Below are positions 20,329-30,175 of a stretch of DNA of 64,000 bases, one piece after another (position 1 is the stretch's first letter; every line of letters begins with the position of its first letter). The translations under genes and the position numbers were made by a program. Location of the stretch: positions 59,529,369-59,593,368 of the forward strand of contig OX442314.1 of assembly GCA_949358305.1 (NCBI GenBank), given 5' to 3'. The notes beneath the pieces are model-generated. The model did no database searches, was not told the origin of the DNA, and saw nothing but the letters and a program-made list of their open reading frames with translations. Source of the DNA: Strigamia acuminata. Lineage: Eukaryota; Arthropoda; Chilopoda; Geophilomorpha; Linotaeniidae.

Positions 20329-23300
20329 TCAAGCGCTCAATACATTCATATCGACCAGAAAACGATTACAGAAATACACCAAATCGGTTTTATCCACGGA
20401 TTTTGTGAAAATATCCGCAAAGTTGCACTTAGTGCCCACGTGTGTAATCTGGAGGTTATCTCTTCTCACTAGCTCCCGAATGAAGTGATATCGCACGTCG
20501 ATATGTTTTGTTTTGCGATTCTCGACGTTGGACTTTGTAAAATCCACTGCCGAAATGTTATCGCATAACACATGATGATTAAATCTATCCGCCAACTCGG
20601 GAACAATTTCGTAAAGCACTCTCAGGATCCATATGTAGTCTTTTACTGTTTCAGTAAGAGCTACATATTCTGCCTCCATGGTCGATAACGTGACGTTTCG
20701 TTGTTTGAACGTTCTCCAATATACGGGTGAATTTCCTAGCAATATAATGGTTCCTCCAACGGAAATTCTGTCGTCCCTATTGTTGGCATAATCGGAATCA
20801 CTGTAGCCAACGACCTCGACACGATCATTTGGGAAGAGCATCAATCCAAGGCTCTTTGTTGTCCTGAGGTAACTCAGCAAATCCAGCAATGCGATCCAAT
20901 GGTCCCATCCTGGATTGGACTGAAATTGGCTAAGGATGTTGATGGCATACGTTAAGTCGGGTCTGGTTCTTGATCCAATAAATGCCAAACATCCCAGTAG
21001 GTTTCGGTAGGGGATTTTTTCCATAATCCTAAAGTCTTCGATCGTGCTCGGACATTGTTGTTTGGTAAGAATGGTAGACTTCACCATTGGCTGCGATCGA
21101 ATCTTCACTAACTTCAAGTGGTCGTCGAATCTCAACAAGACTTTATTGATGTAGGTCTTTTGATGTAATACCATCTGCTCTCTATATGAGGTAAATTCGA
21201 CGCCTAATAGTTTTTTCGTTTGTCCAAGAATGACCAAATCGAATTGTGTTTTAACCATATTTAACACATTCATGGCATCTTCGTACTGCTTTCCAAAAAC
21301 TACAATGTCGTCCACGTAAACTATTAAATATGCGACGTTCCCATATTTATAAACGCAGTTGCACCAATTTACGTGTTGCAGTCCGAGTCCAAGCAAAGTG
21401 TCCTCCAATTCAATTCCCCATTCACGTCCTGACTGGTGCAAGTCGTAAATTGCACGGAGGAGTTTACAGACATAGTTTTCCTTGCCTTGGCAAACAAAAC
21501 CCTTTGGCTGGCGCATGTAAACGGTTTTGTGTAACTTTGCGTAGAGATAAGCACACTTCACGTCGGCTTGGATGTAACTCCACTTCAACATGCAGACAAG
21601 CAACGTGAACATAAATCGAACGATAGAGAAGTCGACTACTGGTGAAAATGTTTCTTTGTACGACTCGCCGTAGACTTGTGAGAAACCTTGCGCGACAAGT
21701 CTCGCTTTGTAGCGCGCGATTTTCCCCTCATCGTTCTGTTTAGTGGTGTAAATCCACTTGCAGCCAATAACCTTGGTGTCTGGCGGCGGTGGAACCAACT
21801 CCCACACCTCACGCTCGTGCATCGTATCAATCTCGTCGCACATCGCTTGATCCCACTGTTGTTTTTCAGGAGCATTGGCGACTTGTTCAAAGCGCGTTGG
21901 TATAAATACTTCGAGATGATTCGCTTCCAGGTCAACGTCAATGTCATCCGCAGTCACATTCGATTCGGAAGGCTTCTTTTTCCTTTTGTCGTCAAAAAGG
22001 TGTTCCGGAATGCGAAGATTGTGTTCCACACAATAGCGTTTGACTTCCGGAATTGAACGCAGTCTTGGTTTATCGTATCCCTCGATCGTATACTCAATGT
22101 CTTTCTGACCCGTTGGTCTTGTCTTCTCGGTCTTTTTCCATACGAGAGCTGGTATGGTCGGAATTGGGTTTGGAAAAACCTGTCCAGGCTGTTGCAAAAT
22201 GTTTGGTTGCTTTGCTGCTGGTAAGTTGTGTCGCAATGCATCTTCCGGCAGTCTAAACTTCAACCTGACTGGAGGTAATTCTTCTCCCTCTTTCTTCTTG
22301 ATAGGTTGTGGCGGGGGTAGCGGTGGCCTCACATCCTCGTCAGAGTAGTATTGACGGTCATTGTCGTTGTCCAGATTATCATTGAGATTGTCAATGTATG
22401 TCGTATATCTCTCCGGTAGGCCCAGCACGCCTTCAACACCGCGCCTGCTCTCAACGAATTTTACGTCGCTGGTCTCAATAACTTTTGAAAAATCGGGTAA
22501 CCAGACTCTGTATCCCTTTGTAATTCTGGAATACCCTAACATGATACCATGGAGTCCTTTGTTGTCGATTTTTCCATCACGTACTCGCTTTTGCACAAAA
22601 CACAGACTTCCAAATTTTCGTAAATGCCGAAGTGATGGTTTGCGGCCATAATATAATTCCATTGGTGTTTTGTCTGAGTTTAACTTCGCTATCCTATTCC
22701 TAAGGTAGTTGAAAGTTAAAATTGCCTCGCCCCAAAAGCGATGTTCTAGTTGTGCGTCGTAAATGAGCGCTCGCATCCCATTTGCTAATGTCTGGTTTAA
22801 TCTTTCAGACACACCGTTTTGGGCTGGTGTGTACGCATTTGTCCTTTCGTGAGCGATCCCTTGTTGGTCAAGATACTCTCCAAACTTATTGGAACAAAAC
22901 TCCATCCCATTGTCCGTGCGGATGGCCAAGATTGACTTTCCAAGTAATCTTTCAATCCGTTTTGCGTGTTTTTGGAAAATGCCGAACACTTCATCCTTCT
23001 GTTTCATCAAATAAACCGTGGAATAACGGGAAAAATCATCCGTAATAGTCAGGAAATATCTATTTCCTGAAAGTGTTGGCGTTGAAAAAGCCCCGCATAC
23101 ATCCATGTGCAAAAGTTCCAACGGTTGCTTCGATCTAATTCCTGGTAAAGATTTATGAGAGATGGCCTTTTTCTTCGCCAGCGTGCAGACGTCACACTGC
23201 GTGATTGGCACGTCCAAAATCGGTAGTCCAACTACTGCATCACGCTTGCTCATTTCTTGCACGCTTGGGAAGTGGATGTGTCCAAGTCTCTCATGCCATA

Positions 23301-24756
23301 ATCTCGCTTCTTCTGGATTGGAGGCCTTTTTGGTTGAGCTAGTCGGTTCTTGCATTTGTTGTGTTTGTTGCTTGCCAGTACTCGCCTTGTTGCTTTCTTT
23401 CAACTTCAATTTTTCAATGTCTAGTTTTGAATCACTTGTTTTGACATAATAAAGTCTGTCCTTTTTAATTGCCTCCATTAATTGTCTCTTCCATTGTGGA
23501 TCGTAGATTTTCACTACTCCCGAGCCAATTGCCACTTTGCATCTGGCTTCGTCGATGCAAGGTCCCGACAATAGATTTCTCCTTAAATCTGGCGCGTAAT
23601 ACACTTTCTTCAATGTGATTGGGATTGTGTCAGTTCCCACCACACACATCACGCACACGTCTCCTACTCCTTGGATTTGTATTAGCGTCTTCTTGTCCGC
23701 TTGGCTTATAGTGCCTTTCATTTCTTGGAAATTTACGAATTGGTTCCTATCCTTACAGAAATGCCCAGTGGCCCCGGTATCATAGATCCAACAACTGCTG
23801 GTTGCGCCACACTGCAGCATCTCCTCTTCACTCAATTCGGTAAGGAAACCAACATTCATCATATCCGTGTCCAATTCTTCGACAGTATTCGTGTTTTGGT
23901 TACTAGCTGGTGTGAGTTGGACTGTGCAATCCCTCGCCCAGTGTCCTGGCTGATTGCATCGGAAACACGGCCCCCGTGGTGATGATCCGGTGGTGTTTCC
24001 TCGAAAATTCCTTGTGTTCTTGTTTCCACGATAATTCGATCGTCCACCTCTTTGTCCTCCTCCAAATCCACGATTATTCTGGCTACTGTTCCCTTGTTGC
24101 TGTTGTTGCTGGAGCTTTGGTGTGTTATCGTTATTCTTCGTGTTGGAGTTGTTTGGCCCCGTGCTGAAGGCATCGATAACTGACCCCTGGCCAGAATCCC
24201 GCCTCTGTTGCGCAAGTCTGCCTTCTTCGGCCACTAACTCCACTTCCACCTTTTCCAGTGTAAAGTCTTTGTCATCCCATCTGTATATGCTCTGCACAAT
24301 CGATTGAAACTCCTGTGGCAAATAACGGATCAATTGAAAGGCTTTATACAGATTGTCCAACTTGTGTTTAACGTCCGCTAATTTCTTCGCGGCATTCCTA
24401 ATTTTAGCGGCAAAAATCCCAATTGTTTCTGTGGCTGGGTCATATTTGAGACTGAAAAATTCGTCCAGTAAACGTATTATACGTGCCCTCGATACCGGCT
24501 CGAAATTTGTCTTTAGTGTGTCCCATGCGGTTTTGGCGTCTTCAATCCCGTTGAGCAACTCGTGGTATTGCTCCTCGATTGAATAATAGATTAGGCTGAA
24601 AGCCCTTCCCTTCCGCAACTGGTAGTCGGATCGATCTCGCCATGACGCTCCAGGTGCTAGTGCTTCCTCTGTTCCATCTGTGAACGCCCAACAGCCATGG
24701 TGCATCAACAGAACCTTTATCTGTTGCTTCCAACCATCATAATTTGTCCGATTCAA
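20329..24756 (-). CDS. gag-pol: Copia Gag-Pol polyprotein
   Basis: A single 1,475-codon open frame. Order: Copia-type gag (NYDGWKQQIKVLL at the N-terminus), glutamine-rich and RGG-like linker, CCHC knuckle CFRCNQPGHWARDC (about residue 264), protease with WIYDTGATGHF (about 323), and integrase with the H/C zinc domain (HERLGHIHF, CDVCTLAKK). The integrase core follows (LHMDVCGAF, RTDNGMEF, QNGVSERLNQ). RT has the catalytic VYVDD (about 1170), and RNase H has GYSDSDYANN and STMEAEYVAL. Copia order (integrase before RT) is clear. The frame opens after a TGA without an ATG: the first in-frame ATG is codon 18 (24705). The true start is therefore either internal, non-AUG, or supplied by an upstream exon from the roughly 780-base leader. 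Confidence 0.95.
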   Translation of the reverse strand: MNRTNYDGWKQQIKVLLMHHGCWAFTDGTEEALAPGASWRDRSDYQLRKGRAFSLIYYSIEEQYHELLNGIEDAKTAWDTLKTNFEPVSRARIIRLLDEFFSLKYDPATETIGIFAAKIRNAAKKLADVKHKLDNLYKAFQLIRYLPQEFQSIVQSIYRWDDKDFTLEKVEVELVAEEGRLAQQRRDSGQGSVIDAFSTGPNNSNTKNNDNTPKLQQQQQQGNSSQNNRGFGGGQRGGRSNYRGNKNTRNFRGNTTGSSPRGPCFRCNQPGHWARDCTVQLTPASNQNTNTVEELDTDMMNVGFLTELSEEEMLQCGATSSCWIYDTGATGHFCKDRNQFVNFQEMKGTISQADKKTLIQIQGVGDVCVMCVVGTDTIPITLKKVYYAPDLRRNLLSGPCIDEARCKVAIGSGVVKIYDPQWKRQLMEAIKKDRLYYVKTSDSKLDIEKLKLKESNKASTGKQQTQQMQEPTSSTKKASNPEEARLWHERLGHIHFPSVQEMSKRDAVVGLPILDVPITQCDVCTLAKKKAISHKSLPGIRSKQPLELLHMDVCGAFSTPTLSGNRYFLTITDDFSRYSTVYLMKQKDEVFGIFQKHAKRIERLLGKSILAIRTDNGMEFCSNKFGEYLDQQGIAHERTNAYTPAQNGVSERLNQTLANGMRALIYDAQLEHRFWGEAILTFNYLRNRIAKLNSDKTPMELYYGRKPSLRHLRKFGSLCFVQKRVRDGKIDNKGLHGIMLGYSRITKGYRVWLPDFSKVIETSDVKFVESRRGVEGVLGLPERYTTYIDNLNDNLDNDNDRQYYSDEDVRPPLPPPQPIKKKEGEELPPVRLKFRLPEDALRHNLPAAKQPNILQQPGQVFPNPIPTIPALVWKKTEKTRPTGQKDIEYTIEGYDKPRLRSIPEVKRYCVEHNLRIPEHLFDDKRKKKPSESNVTADDIDVDLEANHLEVFIPTRFEQVANAPEKQQWDQAMCDEIDTMHEREVWELVPPPPDTKVIGCKWIYTTKQNDEGKIARYKARLVAQGFSQVYGESYKETFSPVVDFSIVRFMFTLLVCMLKWSYIQADVKCAYLYAKLHKTVYMRQPKGFVCQGKENYVCKLLRAIYDLHQSGREWGIELEDTLLGLGLQHVNWCNCVYKYGNVAYLIVYVDDIVVFGKQYEDAMNVLNMVKTQFDLVILGQTKKLLGVEFTSYREQMVLHQKTYINKVLLRFDDHLKLVKIRSQPMVKSTILTKQQCPSTIEDFRIMEKIPYRNLLGCLAFIGSRTRPDLTYAINILSQFQSNPGWDHWIALLDLLSYLRTTKSLGLMLFPNDRVEVVGYSDSDYANNRDDRISVGGTIILLGNSPVYWRTFKQRNVTLSTMEAEYVALTETVKDYIWILRVLYEIVPELADRFNHHVLCDNISAVDFTKSNVENRKTKHIDVRYHFIRELVRRDNLQITHVGTKCNFADIFTKSVDKTDLVYFCNRFLVDMNVLSA

Positions 24757-25540
24757 TAGTGATTTGCGCTTGTAAAATGCTCAAACTCGGTTTCACACAC
24801 GGCACGAACACTTGTTTCCCCCAAAAAAACACTTTCTGTACTGGTAAATCGCAACTAGGTGCAGTGTTGCGAGGTTAGTTCGCTCTTAAACTAAGTTAGT
24901 AAATCCTGTTACAACACTAAGCTAACAATATATCGAAAATTCAACAAAAATTCAGTAAAATATTCGAAAAAGGTGTTTTCCTGACGTTGTCTAGCTGTAG
25001 TTCTAGTTGAATTACACTTCCCGTGTATTTCCCAGCTCAAAATTGTCTTTTCTCGTTGATTTTCTCGTCTTGTGTCGATTCCGCAAATTGTTCATTTAAT
25101 TCCAGGTCGTTCCCGTGAAAGTCCTTTTCCTCCGCTCGTATTATCCTGGATTCCCGTTCACACTTCGCGTGTGGTTGCTGGGAATTTGCGCCGTCGTATA
25201 ATCCACGTCGAGACGTTTTTTAACCCAAAAATAACGACACGTCGTCGTTACGTATCGGCGCGTTCCGATCCCGAAATAAATTCCCGAAAACAGGAATAAA
25301 CAAAAGAAAGAATTAATAATTGTATATAGTTCGAACCAATTATTGTTCCTGTGCTCCGTGGCGTCTAGTTGTCGCCTCCAAAGTCGTGGAATCCAGGCAC
25401 AAACACAAATTGATGACATCCACCATGGGCGCCGCCATTTTGGATAAAAATGAGGAAATTTTCACTGCTGACCTCAAATGACTCAAACTGCTTCAAAATC
25501 ACACTGGACACTTTTCCTGCTTTATATTGGCCCATAACCT
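24757..25540 (-). other. Copia leader and primer binding site
   Basis: The minus-strand leader between the LTR and the gag-pol frame. GGTTATGGGCC is next to the LTR (25530-25540). A short ATG frame starting ATGGCGGCGCCCATGG (about 25435) is present. An AG sits immediately upstream of CGCAAATCACTATTG, where a spliced start codon could be joined. No single splice form is clearly supported. Confidence 0.55.
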
Positions 25541-25845
25541 TGTTGAAATTGCTTGTATACTTGTGTTAATTGCATAGTTCTGCAGCAATGGTGTAGAAAA
25601 TGTCCAAAGTAAAAACACAGGTGTTTACAGGTATGAAATCAAACATAGAGTGAGTTTTATTTCTCAAGTCACATGACATGCCAATAGGTATACAACGCCA
25701 CCTTATGGGAATAAAAGCAAACACACTTGTAAATAGAGCAGCGGCTATTTGTTTAGCCAAATGCAAAAGATAACAAAAGGTCACGATAAATATACAAAGT
25801 GTCACAGCTTGACAATACGATACATCAGCACATAATATCTCAACA
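25541..25845 (-). repeat. Copia LTR (5' on element strand)
   Basis: 305 bp, apparently identical to the other LTR, followed by the second copy of the target duplication CGGTT. Confidence 0.95.
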
Positions 25846-25850
25846 CGGTT

Positions 25851-27719
25851 CTCCCCTGCGAAGACCAAATAATTAGTTTTCTTTTTCTAGTTTCTAAAAA
25901 AGATGGCGGTTTTCGTCCTATTATTAACCTTAAACCTCTCAATTCCTTCTTAGTTTTTAACCATTTTAAAATGGAAAGTATACACACCGCCCTTTCTCTG
26001 ATAGAACAAGACTCTTTCATGTTCAAGTTAGATTTATCGGATGCCTATTTTTCGGTGGCCATTCATCCAAATTCGCGAAAATATTTGAGATTTTTCTGGG
26101 AAGGAGTGTTATACGAATTAGGAGTGCTTCCTTTTGGATTGGGCCCCGCTCCCTTTTATTTCACTAAGTTGTGTAGAGCCGTGGCAGCCTTTCTTCGGTC
26201 TCTTTACGTCCGGTTAGCGGTTTATTTAGACGACTGGTTTTTTGTTAATAAATCTCTCGAACTTCTAACACGACAGAGGGATTTTGTTTGCTCACTTTTT
26301 CGCGCTCTAGGCTTTATAATTAATTTGAAAAAATCGATTCTCGAGCCAACTACTTCAATTACTTTTTTAGGTTTTTTGATCGATTCAGTCGTTATGAACG
26401 TTTCTTTGCCCCCGGACAGGATTCAGAATATTCTTACTTCCCTTGACAAGTTACTTCAATCAGACTCTTGTTCGATTCGAGATCTTTCCTCTATTATTGG
26501 CAAACTTAACGCCACAACAATTGCCATTTCCTCTGCACCCCTACATTATCGGGGACTGCAACATTTAAAAGCCCGTAATTTCACCGGAAATTATGAATCC
26601 ACTTGTTTTATAACAGAAGAAGCTAGGTCAGAGCTTTTATGGTGGAAACAAAATTTGAGATTTTGCAAAGGCAAATCTCTTATTCCTAAACCTTGTCTTT
26701 TATCCTTTGATTCCGATGCCTCCCTAACAGGATGGGGGGCAACTTCTTCAGGCGTTAGTATAGGAGGCTCCTGGCCCCCTCCCCTCGTTAAGAAACACAT
26801 CAATGTTCTTGAACTTTTAGCTGCTTTTTGGGGTCTCAAGTCTTTTGCTAAGGATTTATCCGATAGTATAGTTAAGATTAGAATGGACAATACTGCAGCG
26901 ATTGCCTCCATAAATCATCTGGGCAGCCCCAGATCCCGAGATCTTACTGCCGTAGCACAAGACCTTTGGTCTTGGGCTATGGAAAGAAATATCTCGGTTC
27001 AAGCTGAACACATCCCGGGTCGCCTCAATATAGAAGCGGACGCAGCCTCTAGGGGCAAGGTTGTAGACTCAGGTGACTGGATGTTAAATCATGAGGTCTT
27101 TCACTCCATCGAGCAAATTTGGGGCCCTTTTTCTATAGACCTTTTTGCAGCAATGCACAACGCGCAATTAGAGAACTTTTTTAGCTGGAAGCCCGACCCC
27201 GCTGCTCAGGCCTTCGATGCCTTAGTTCAGGACTGGGGGTCAGGAATTTCCTACGCTTTCCCTCCCTTTTGCCTCGTACCAAAATGTCTTCAAAAGATCC
27301 GCAATGCTGCGACATCCACTCGAGTTGTTATGGTCACTCCGATTTGGCCTAGCCAAGCTTGGTTTCCGGTAATTCCACATTCTAGAAGTTGTTCTTTTCA
27401 TTCTACTAAACCGAGATTTTTATTTCAGCTTCTCTGGTCCCTATCGACAGAATCCCCGATACGGTTACCTCAACTTCCCAATCTTTTGACGAATGCGCAG
27501 AAACAACCCCATCTGCTTCTTCTAGCGCAATCCCTGCAGCTGGCCGCATGGAAACTGTCGTCGGTTGCCTCGGAAACGGAGGTCTTTCAGCGAACGCTTC
27601 CAAATTGGTGGGGTCTTCCTGGCAGTCCGCATCAAATAAGGTCTACGACGGACACTGGAAGTCATGGCTCCACTGGTCTACACGAAACAATGTTGACCCT
27701 GTTCGACCATCTGCCATAA
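25851..27719 (+). CDS. DIRS RT / RNase H / methyltransferase-like ORF, main part
   Basis: Continues from 19730-20005 without a stop: VSKKDGGFRPIINLKPLNS, then FKLDLSDAYFSVAIHP, FGLGPAPFYFTKL and the catalytic VYLDDWF. RNase H follows (LLSFDSDASLTGWGA, VKIRMDNTAAIASI, AEHIPGRLNIEADAASR). The tail holds GPFSIDLFAAMHNAQL and GISYAFPPFCLV, typical of the methyltransferase-like (DAM) segment of DIRS1-type elements. The C-terminus overlaps the recombinase ORF by about 170 bases in another frame, a normal arrangement. No internal stops are seen. Confidence 0.93.
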   Translation, partial: LPCEDQIISFLFLVSKKDGGFRPIINLKPLNSFLVFNHFKMESIHTALSLIEQDSFMFKLDLSDAYFSVAIHPNSRKYLRFFWEGVLYELGVLPFGLGPAPFYFTKLCRAVAAFLRSLYVRLAVYLDDWFFVNKSLELLTRQRDFVCSLFRALGFIINLKKSILEPTTSITFLGFLIDSVVMNVSLPPDRIQNILTSLDKLLQSDSCSIRDLSSIIGKLNATTIAISSAPLHYRGLQHLKARNFTGNYESTCFITEEARSELLWWKQNLRFCKGKSLIPKPCLLSFDSDASLTGWGATSSGVSIGGSWPPPLVKKHINVLELLAAFWGLKSFAKDLSDSIVKIRMDNTAAIASINHLGSPRSRDLTAVAQDLWSWAMERNISVQAEHIPGRLNIEADAASRGKVVDSGDWMLNHEVFHSIEQIWGPFSIDLFAAMHNAQLENFFSWKPDPAAQAFDALVQDWGSGISYAFPPFCLVPKCLQKIRNAATSTRVVMVTPIWPSQAWFPVIPHSRSCSFHSTKPRFLFQLLWSLSTESPIRLPQLPNLLTNAQKQPHLLLLAQSLQLAAWKLSSVASETEVFQRTLPNWWGLPGSPHQIRSTTDTGSHGSTGLHETMLTLFDHLP

Positions 27720-28519
27720 AGTTGGCAAATTACCTCTCTTCCCTTTATGCGAATAATTTTGCGCTTAGCACAATAAATGCCCATCGTTCGGCCATTTCTC
27801 AGACCATTAGCTTGATTTCGTCTATTGATTTAGGATCGCATCCACTTATCAGACGTGTCATGAAAGGCATCGCCAACTCACGCCCACAAATTCCCAAATA
27901 TTCTACTATTTGGCACGTAGGCCCGGTTCTTCTCTTTCTTAAGTCTAGATTTCATTTGCTTCACACTTTTTCAAAGTTAGAGATTAATTGCCATGTCGCT
28001 TCACTTCTGGCCCTCTCATTAGCCGGAAGGGCCTCTGACCTTAAACTTTTGTCTTCCAAAGTGGTTTTTTCAGCAAATTCTTGTGTTCTTCCCCTCTTAG
28101 GGAAAAGAAAGTCTGCTTCTACAGCACCCTTCGTTCTACCTTGTTTCGAAGACAAGGAATTATGCCCTGTCACGGCCATCAAATTTTATTTAAATCACTC
28201 AACCGCTTTTCGCGGATCTTCCACCCAATTCTTTTTAGCATCTTCACGTCCTTTTGGACCAGTCACTTCTTCCACTATTGCCAGATGGATCAAGGAAACC
28301 CTGTCTATGGCGGGGGTAAACACTTCGATTTTTTTGGCTCATTCTACCCGAGCCGCTGCTACTTCCTTTACTTGGTCAAAAGGTGTTAATCTTTCTCACA
28401 TCCTTCGGGCGGCTTATTGGTCATCCGCCTCTATATTTTTCAAGTTTTACAATCACCCAGTCGAGAAGATTTCGACTGATTTTACTTCTACTGTTTTAGA
28501 GGCTACAAAGAGCCTATAG
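27548..28519 (+). CDS. DIRS tyrosine recombinase
   Basis: 324 codons from an ATG. The N-terminal SAM-like helix region (SSWQSASNKVYDGHWKSWLH) is followed by the catalytic fold: the first Arg in LALSLAGRASDLKL, the H-x-x-R box in LAHSTRAAATSF, and the region containing the nucleophilic Tyr near the C-terminus (FFKFYNHP). It would integrate a circular DNA intermediate, replacing a DDE integrase. The last codons overlap the internal complementary region, and the stop TAG lies inside it. Confidence 0.92.
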   Translation: METVVGCLGNGGLSANASKLVGSSWQSASNKVYDGHWKSWLHWSTRNNVDPVRPSAIKLANYLSSLYANNFALSTINAHRSAISQTISLISSIDLGSHPLIRRVMKGIANSRPQIPKYSTIWHVGPVLLFLKSRFHLLHTFSKLEINCHVASLLALSLAGRASDLKLLSSKVVFSANSCVLPLLGKRKSASTAPFVLPCFEDKELCPVTAIKFYLNHSTAFRGSSTQFFLASSRPFGPVTSSTIARWIKETLSMAGVNTSIFLAHSTRAAATSFTWSKGVNLSHILRAAYWSSASIFFKFYNHPVEKISTDFTSTVLEATKSL

Positions 28520-28615
28520 TTAACAACATTTATTGCCTAGCTGTAATATAATTGAATATTTTGCTAAGTTATGACGCAAAATATGAATTATATAAAGAGG
28601 CAATAAATGTTGTTA
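28513..28615 (+). repeat. DIRS internal complementary region
   Basis: The first half (to about 28555) is the reverse complement of the element's left terminus, the second half the reverse complement of its right terminus, meeting at AATT. This is the template thought to let DIRS elements rebuild complete ends through a circular intermediate. Confidence 0.9.
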
Positions 28616-28792
28616 TTTCCCACCCTTCTATTGTTTTATACTTCCTTGTTGAAAGTATTTTGCCACCATGACAACATTTATTTATTTTATTTTGTTGAAT
28701 TTCAGATCGCCAATAAGTCGATCCGTCATGCCTCTTCGATGTTTTTTCAGTAAATAAAGTTTTATTTCTGAAATGCCTTGTTTTTATTCCTC

Positions 28793-28983
28793 AGTTCCTT
28801 AAAATTGGACTGGGGATCAGGTCTCGGGCTAGACCGGGGGTAAGGGTCAAGCCCTCCCCCTGGTATTTTTTCTTTGAAATACTAGATTTATTTATATTTA
28901 TTGGACAAGCCTATAGTTAACAACATTTATTGCCTCTTTATATAATTCATATTTTGCGTCATAACTTAGCAAAATATTCAATT
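28793..28983 (+). repeat. DIRS right inverted terminal repeat
   Basis: Begins at AAATTGGACTGGGGATCAGG and ends ...GCAAAATATTCAATT. It is extended outward relative to the left repeat, as expected for a DIRS right end. Confidence 0.88.
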
Positions 28984-30175
28984 AACGTGCGGGCTATTTC
29001 GTGCTTCCAATGCTTGGCTGGGGTCAAGCGTGCATTGTTGCGCTACAAAATTAACTCATCACATTCCTCATTCTTTTTTGTTTTCATTTTTATTCTCACT
29101 GCTAGTTCTCAAAATCAAAATTACCGATTTCGTATTTTTTTTTTTTTTTTTTGGTTCTTACAGATGAAAATAATGATAAATATGCCAACAAACGTCGACA
29201 AACTCGTCTCAATGAAGTGAGTATAATTTACACATTATTTTTAGAAAATCAAAAAAATGTAATTATTTTACAAAATGCTTCAAAATTTGGATAAAAAAAT
29301 ATTGCAAGACGCTTGTGATGTGTTGACATCAAACAATTCCACCAAGCAAGAGAAGAATTATTATATGTTTATCATGCAGAAGTTATTCTATATTTTGTGT
29401 AACGTATATTGAGCAGAGTTTAGCTCCAATACTTTTTTAATATTTGTTCATTCTGCCACTAGAGTGTCCCATCTCACTCTGCCCTGAAAATTTTCCGCTG
29501 CCAGAATTTATTCCAGTGATTTCTCAAATGATTAAGTTTATAAGTTAAAATGCTTTAGGTGCAAAGAGTTACCTTACATAGTTTGAATCAGACATTTGAT
29601 TTCATCAAATGTGTGGCTGTCTTTAATAAAGCTTAGAGAACATTTAAATCAGTTATGTGATTTAATAACATCCCCATTAACCACGAAACAATGTAATTAA
29701 ACCTCTATTAATGTTTTAAGAAACTCTTATTTCTTGAGGATGCAGAAAGCTTTTCGTGATACACCCACAACACTCGGTCGAGGTGTACATCACATTGGTG
29801 GGAGCAGTGTTTTTTTTTCGCTTACTCACATAAAATTATTATTATATCTGTATCATTTGCAATAGTTGATTTTATTTTTCGGCCAGTCTAGGTAAGATGA
29901 CACACTTCACCCAGTGTTGCTATATCCTGTACGGGATGCTGTAGTCTTCAAACAAAGTCAGCACTTGGACATTATAAATTATTTGTTCGAGTATTTGGTT
30001 GGTGAGTTAATGGTTTAGATGGGACCTTGCTGGTCCTGTTCATTTGTGTGCTTATATTAACTTTAGTGATTGGCTAGTGTTCCTAATGTGCACACAGCCT
30101 CACAATAATTATACATGTTGTCTGCTGTCATCTGTTTTTATGCTTTATTGCTTATGTTTGTATCATTTTTTGATA
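28984..30175. other. No recognisable feature
   Basis: AT-rich with T homopolymers (about 29135-29152 and 29810). A 45-codon ATG frame at 29278-29411 has no recognisable content. No terminal repeats are seen. Confidence 0.45.

Larger units (their letters stand above)
20006..25845 (-). mobile_element. Copia LTR retrotransposon nested in the DIRS RT ORF
   Basis: 5,840 bp on the minus strand. The two 305-bp LTRs (20006-20310 and 25541-25845) start TGTTGAAATTGC, end ATCTCAACA, and look identical by eye. The target duplication CGGTT occupies 20001-20005 and 25846-25850. Inside the 5' LTR (minus strand) is GGTTATGGGCC, the internal initiator-tRNA-Met half-molecule site used by Drosophila copia. A purine tract ending GGGGGCCGAT precedes the 3' LTR. 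One long gag-pol ORF is intact. All of this points to a very recent, possibly mobile copy. Confidence 0.96.
17905..28983 (+). mobile_element. DIRS-type tyrosine-recombinase retrotransposon (interrupted by Copia)
   Basis: Inverted terminal repeats: the left end (17905-18055) reappears as its reverse complement at 28793-28983, including GGCAATAAATGTTGTTAACT and the GGGGGAGGGCTTGACCC segment. An internal complementary region (28513-28615) joins the complements of the two outer ends through a shared AATT. Coding order is gag, RT/RNase H/methyltransferase-like, and tyrosine recombinase. There is no aspartic protease or DDE integrase. Removing the nested Copia and one target duplication leaves about 5.2 kb, a normal DIRS size. 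No target duplication is expected for this order, and none is seen. Confidence 0.94.

Noticed and set aside
21636-22056. Short open frames on both strands within Copia
   Set aside because: All lie inside the intact 1,475-codon gag-pol frame and are out-of-frame shadows.
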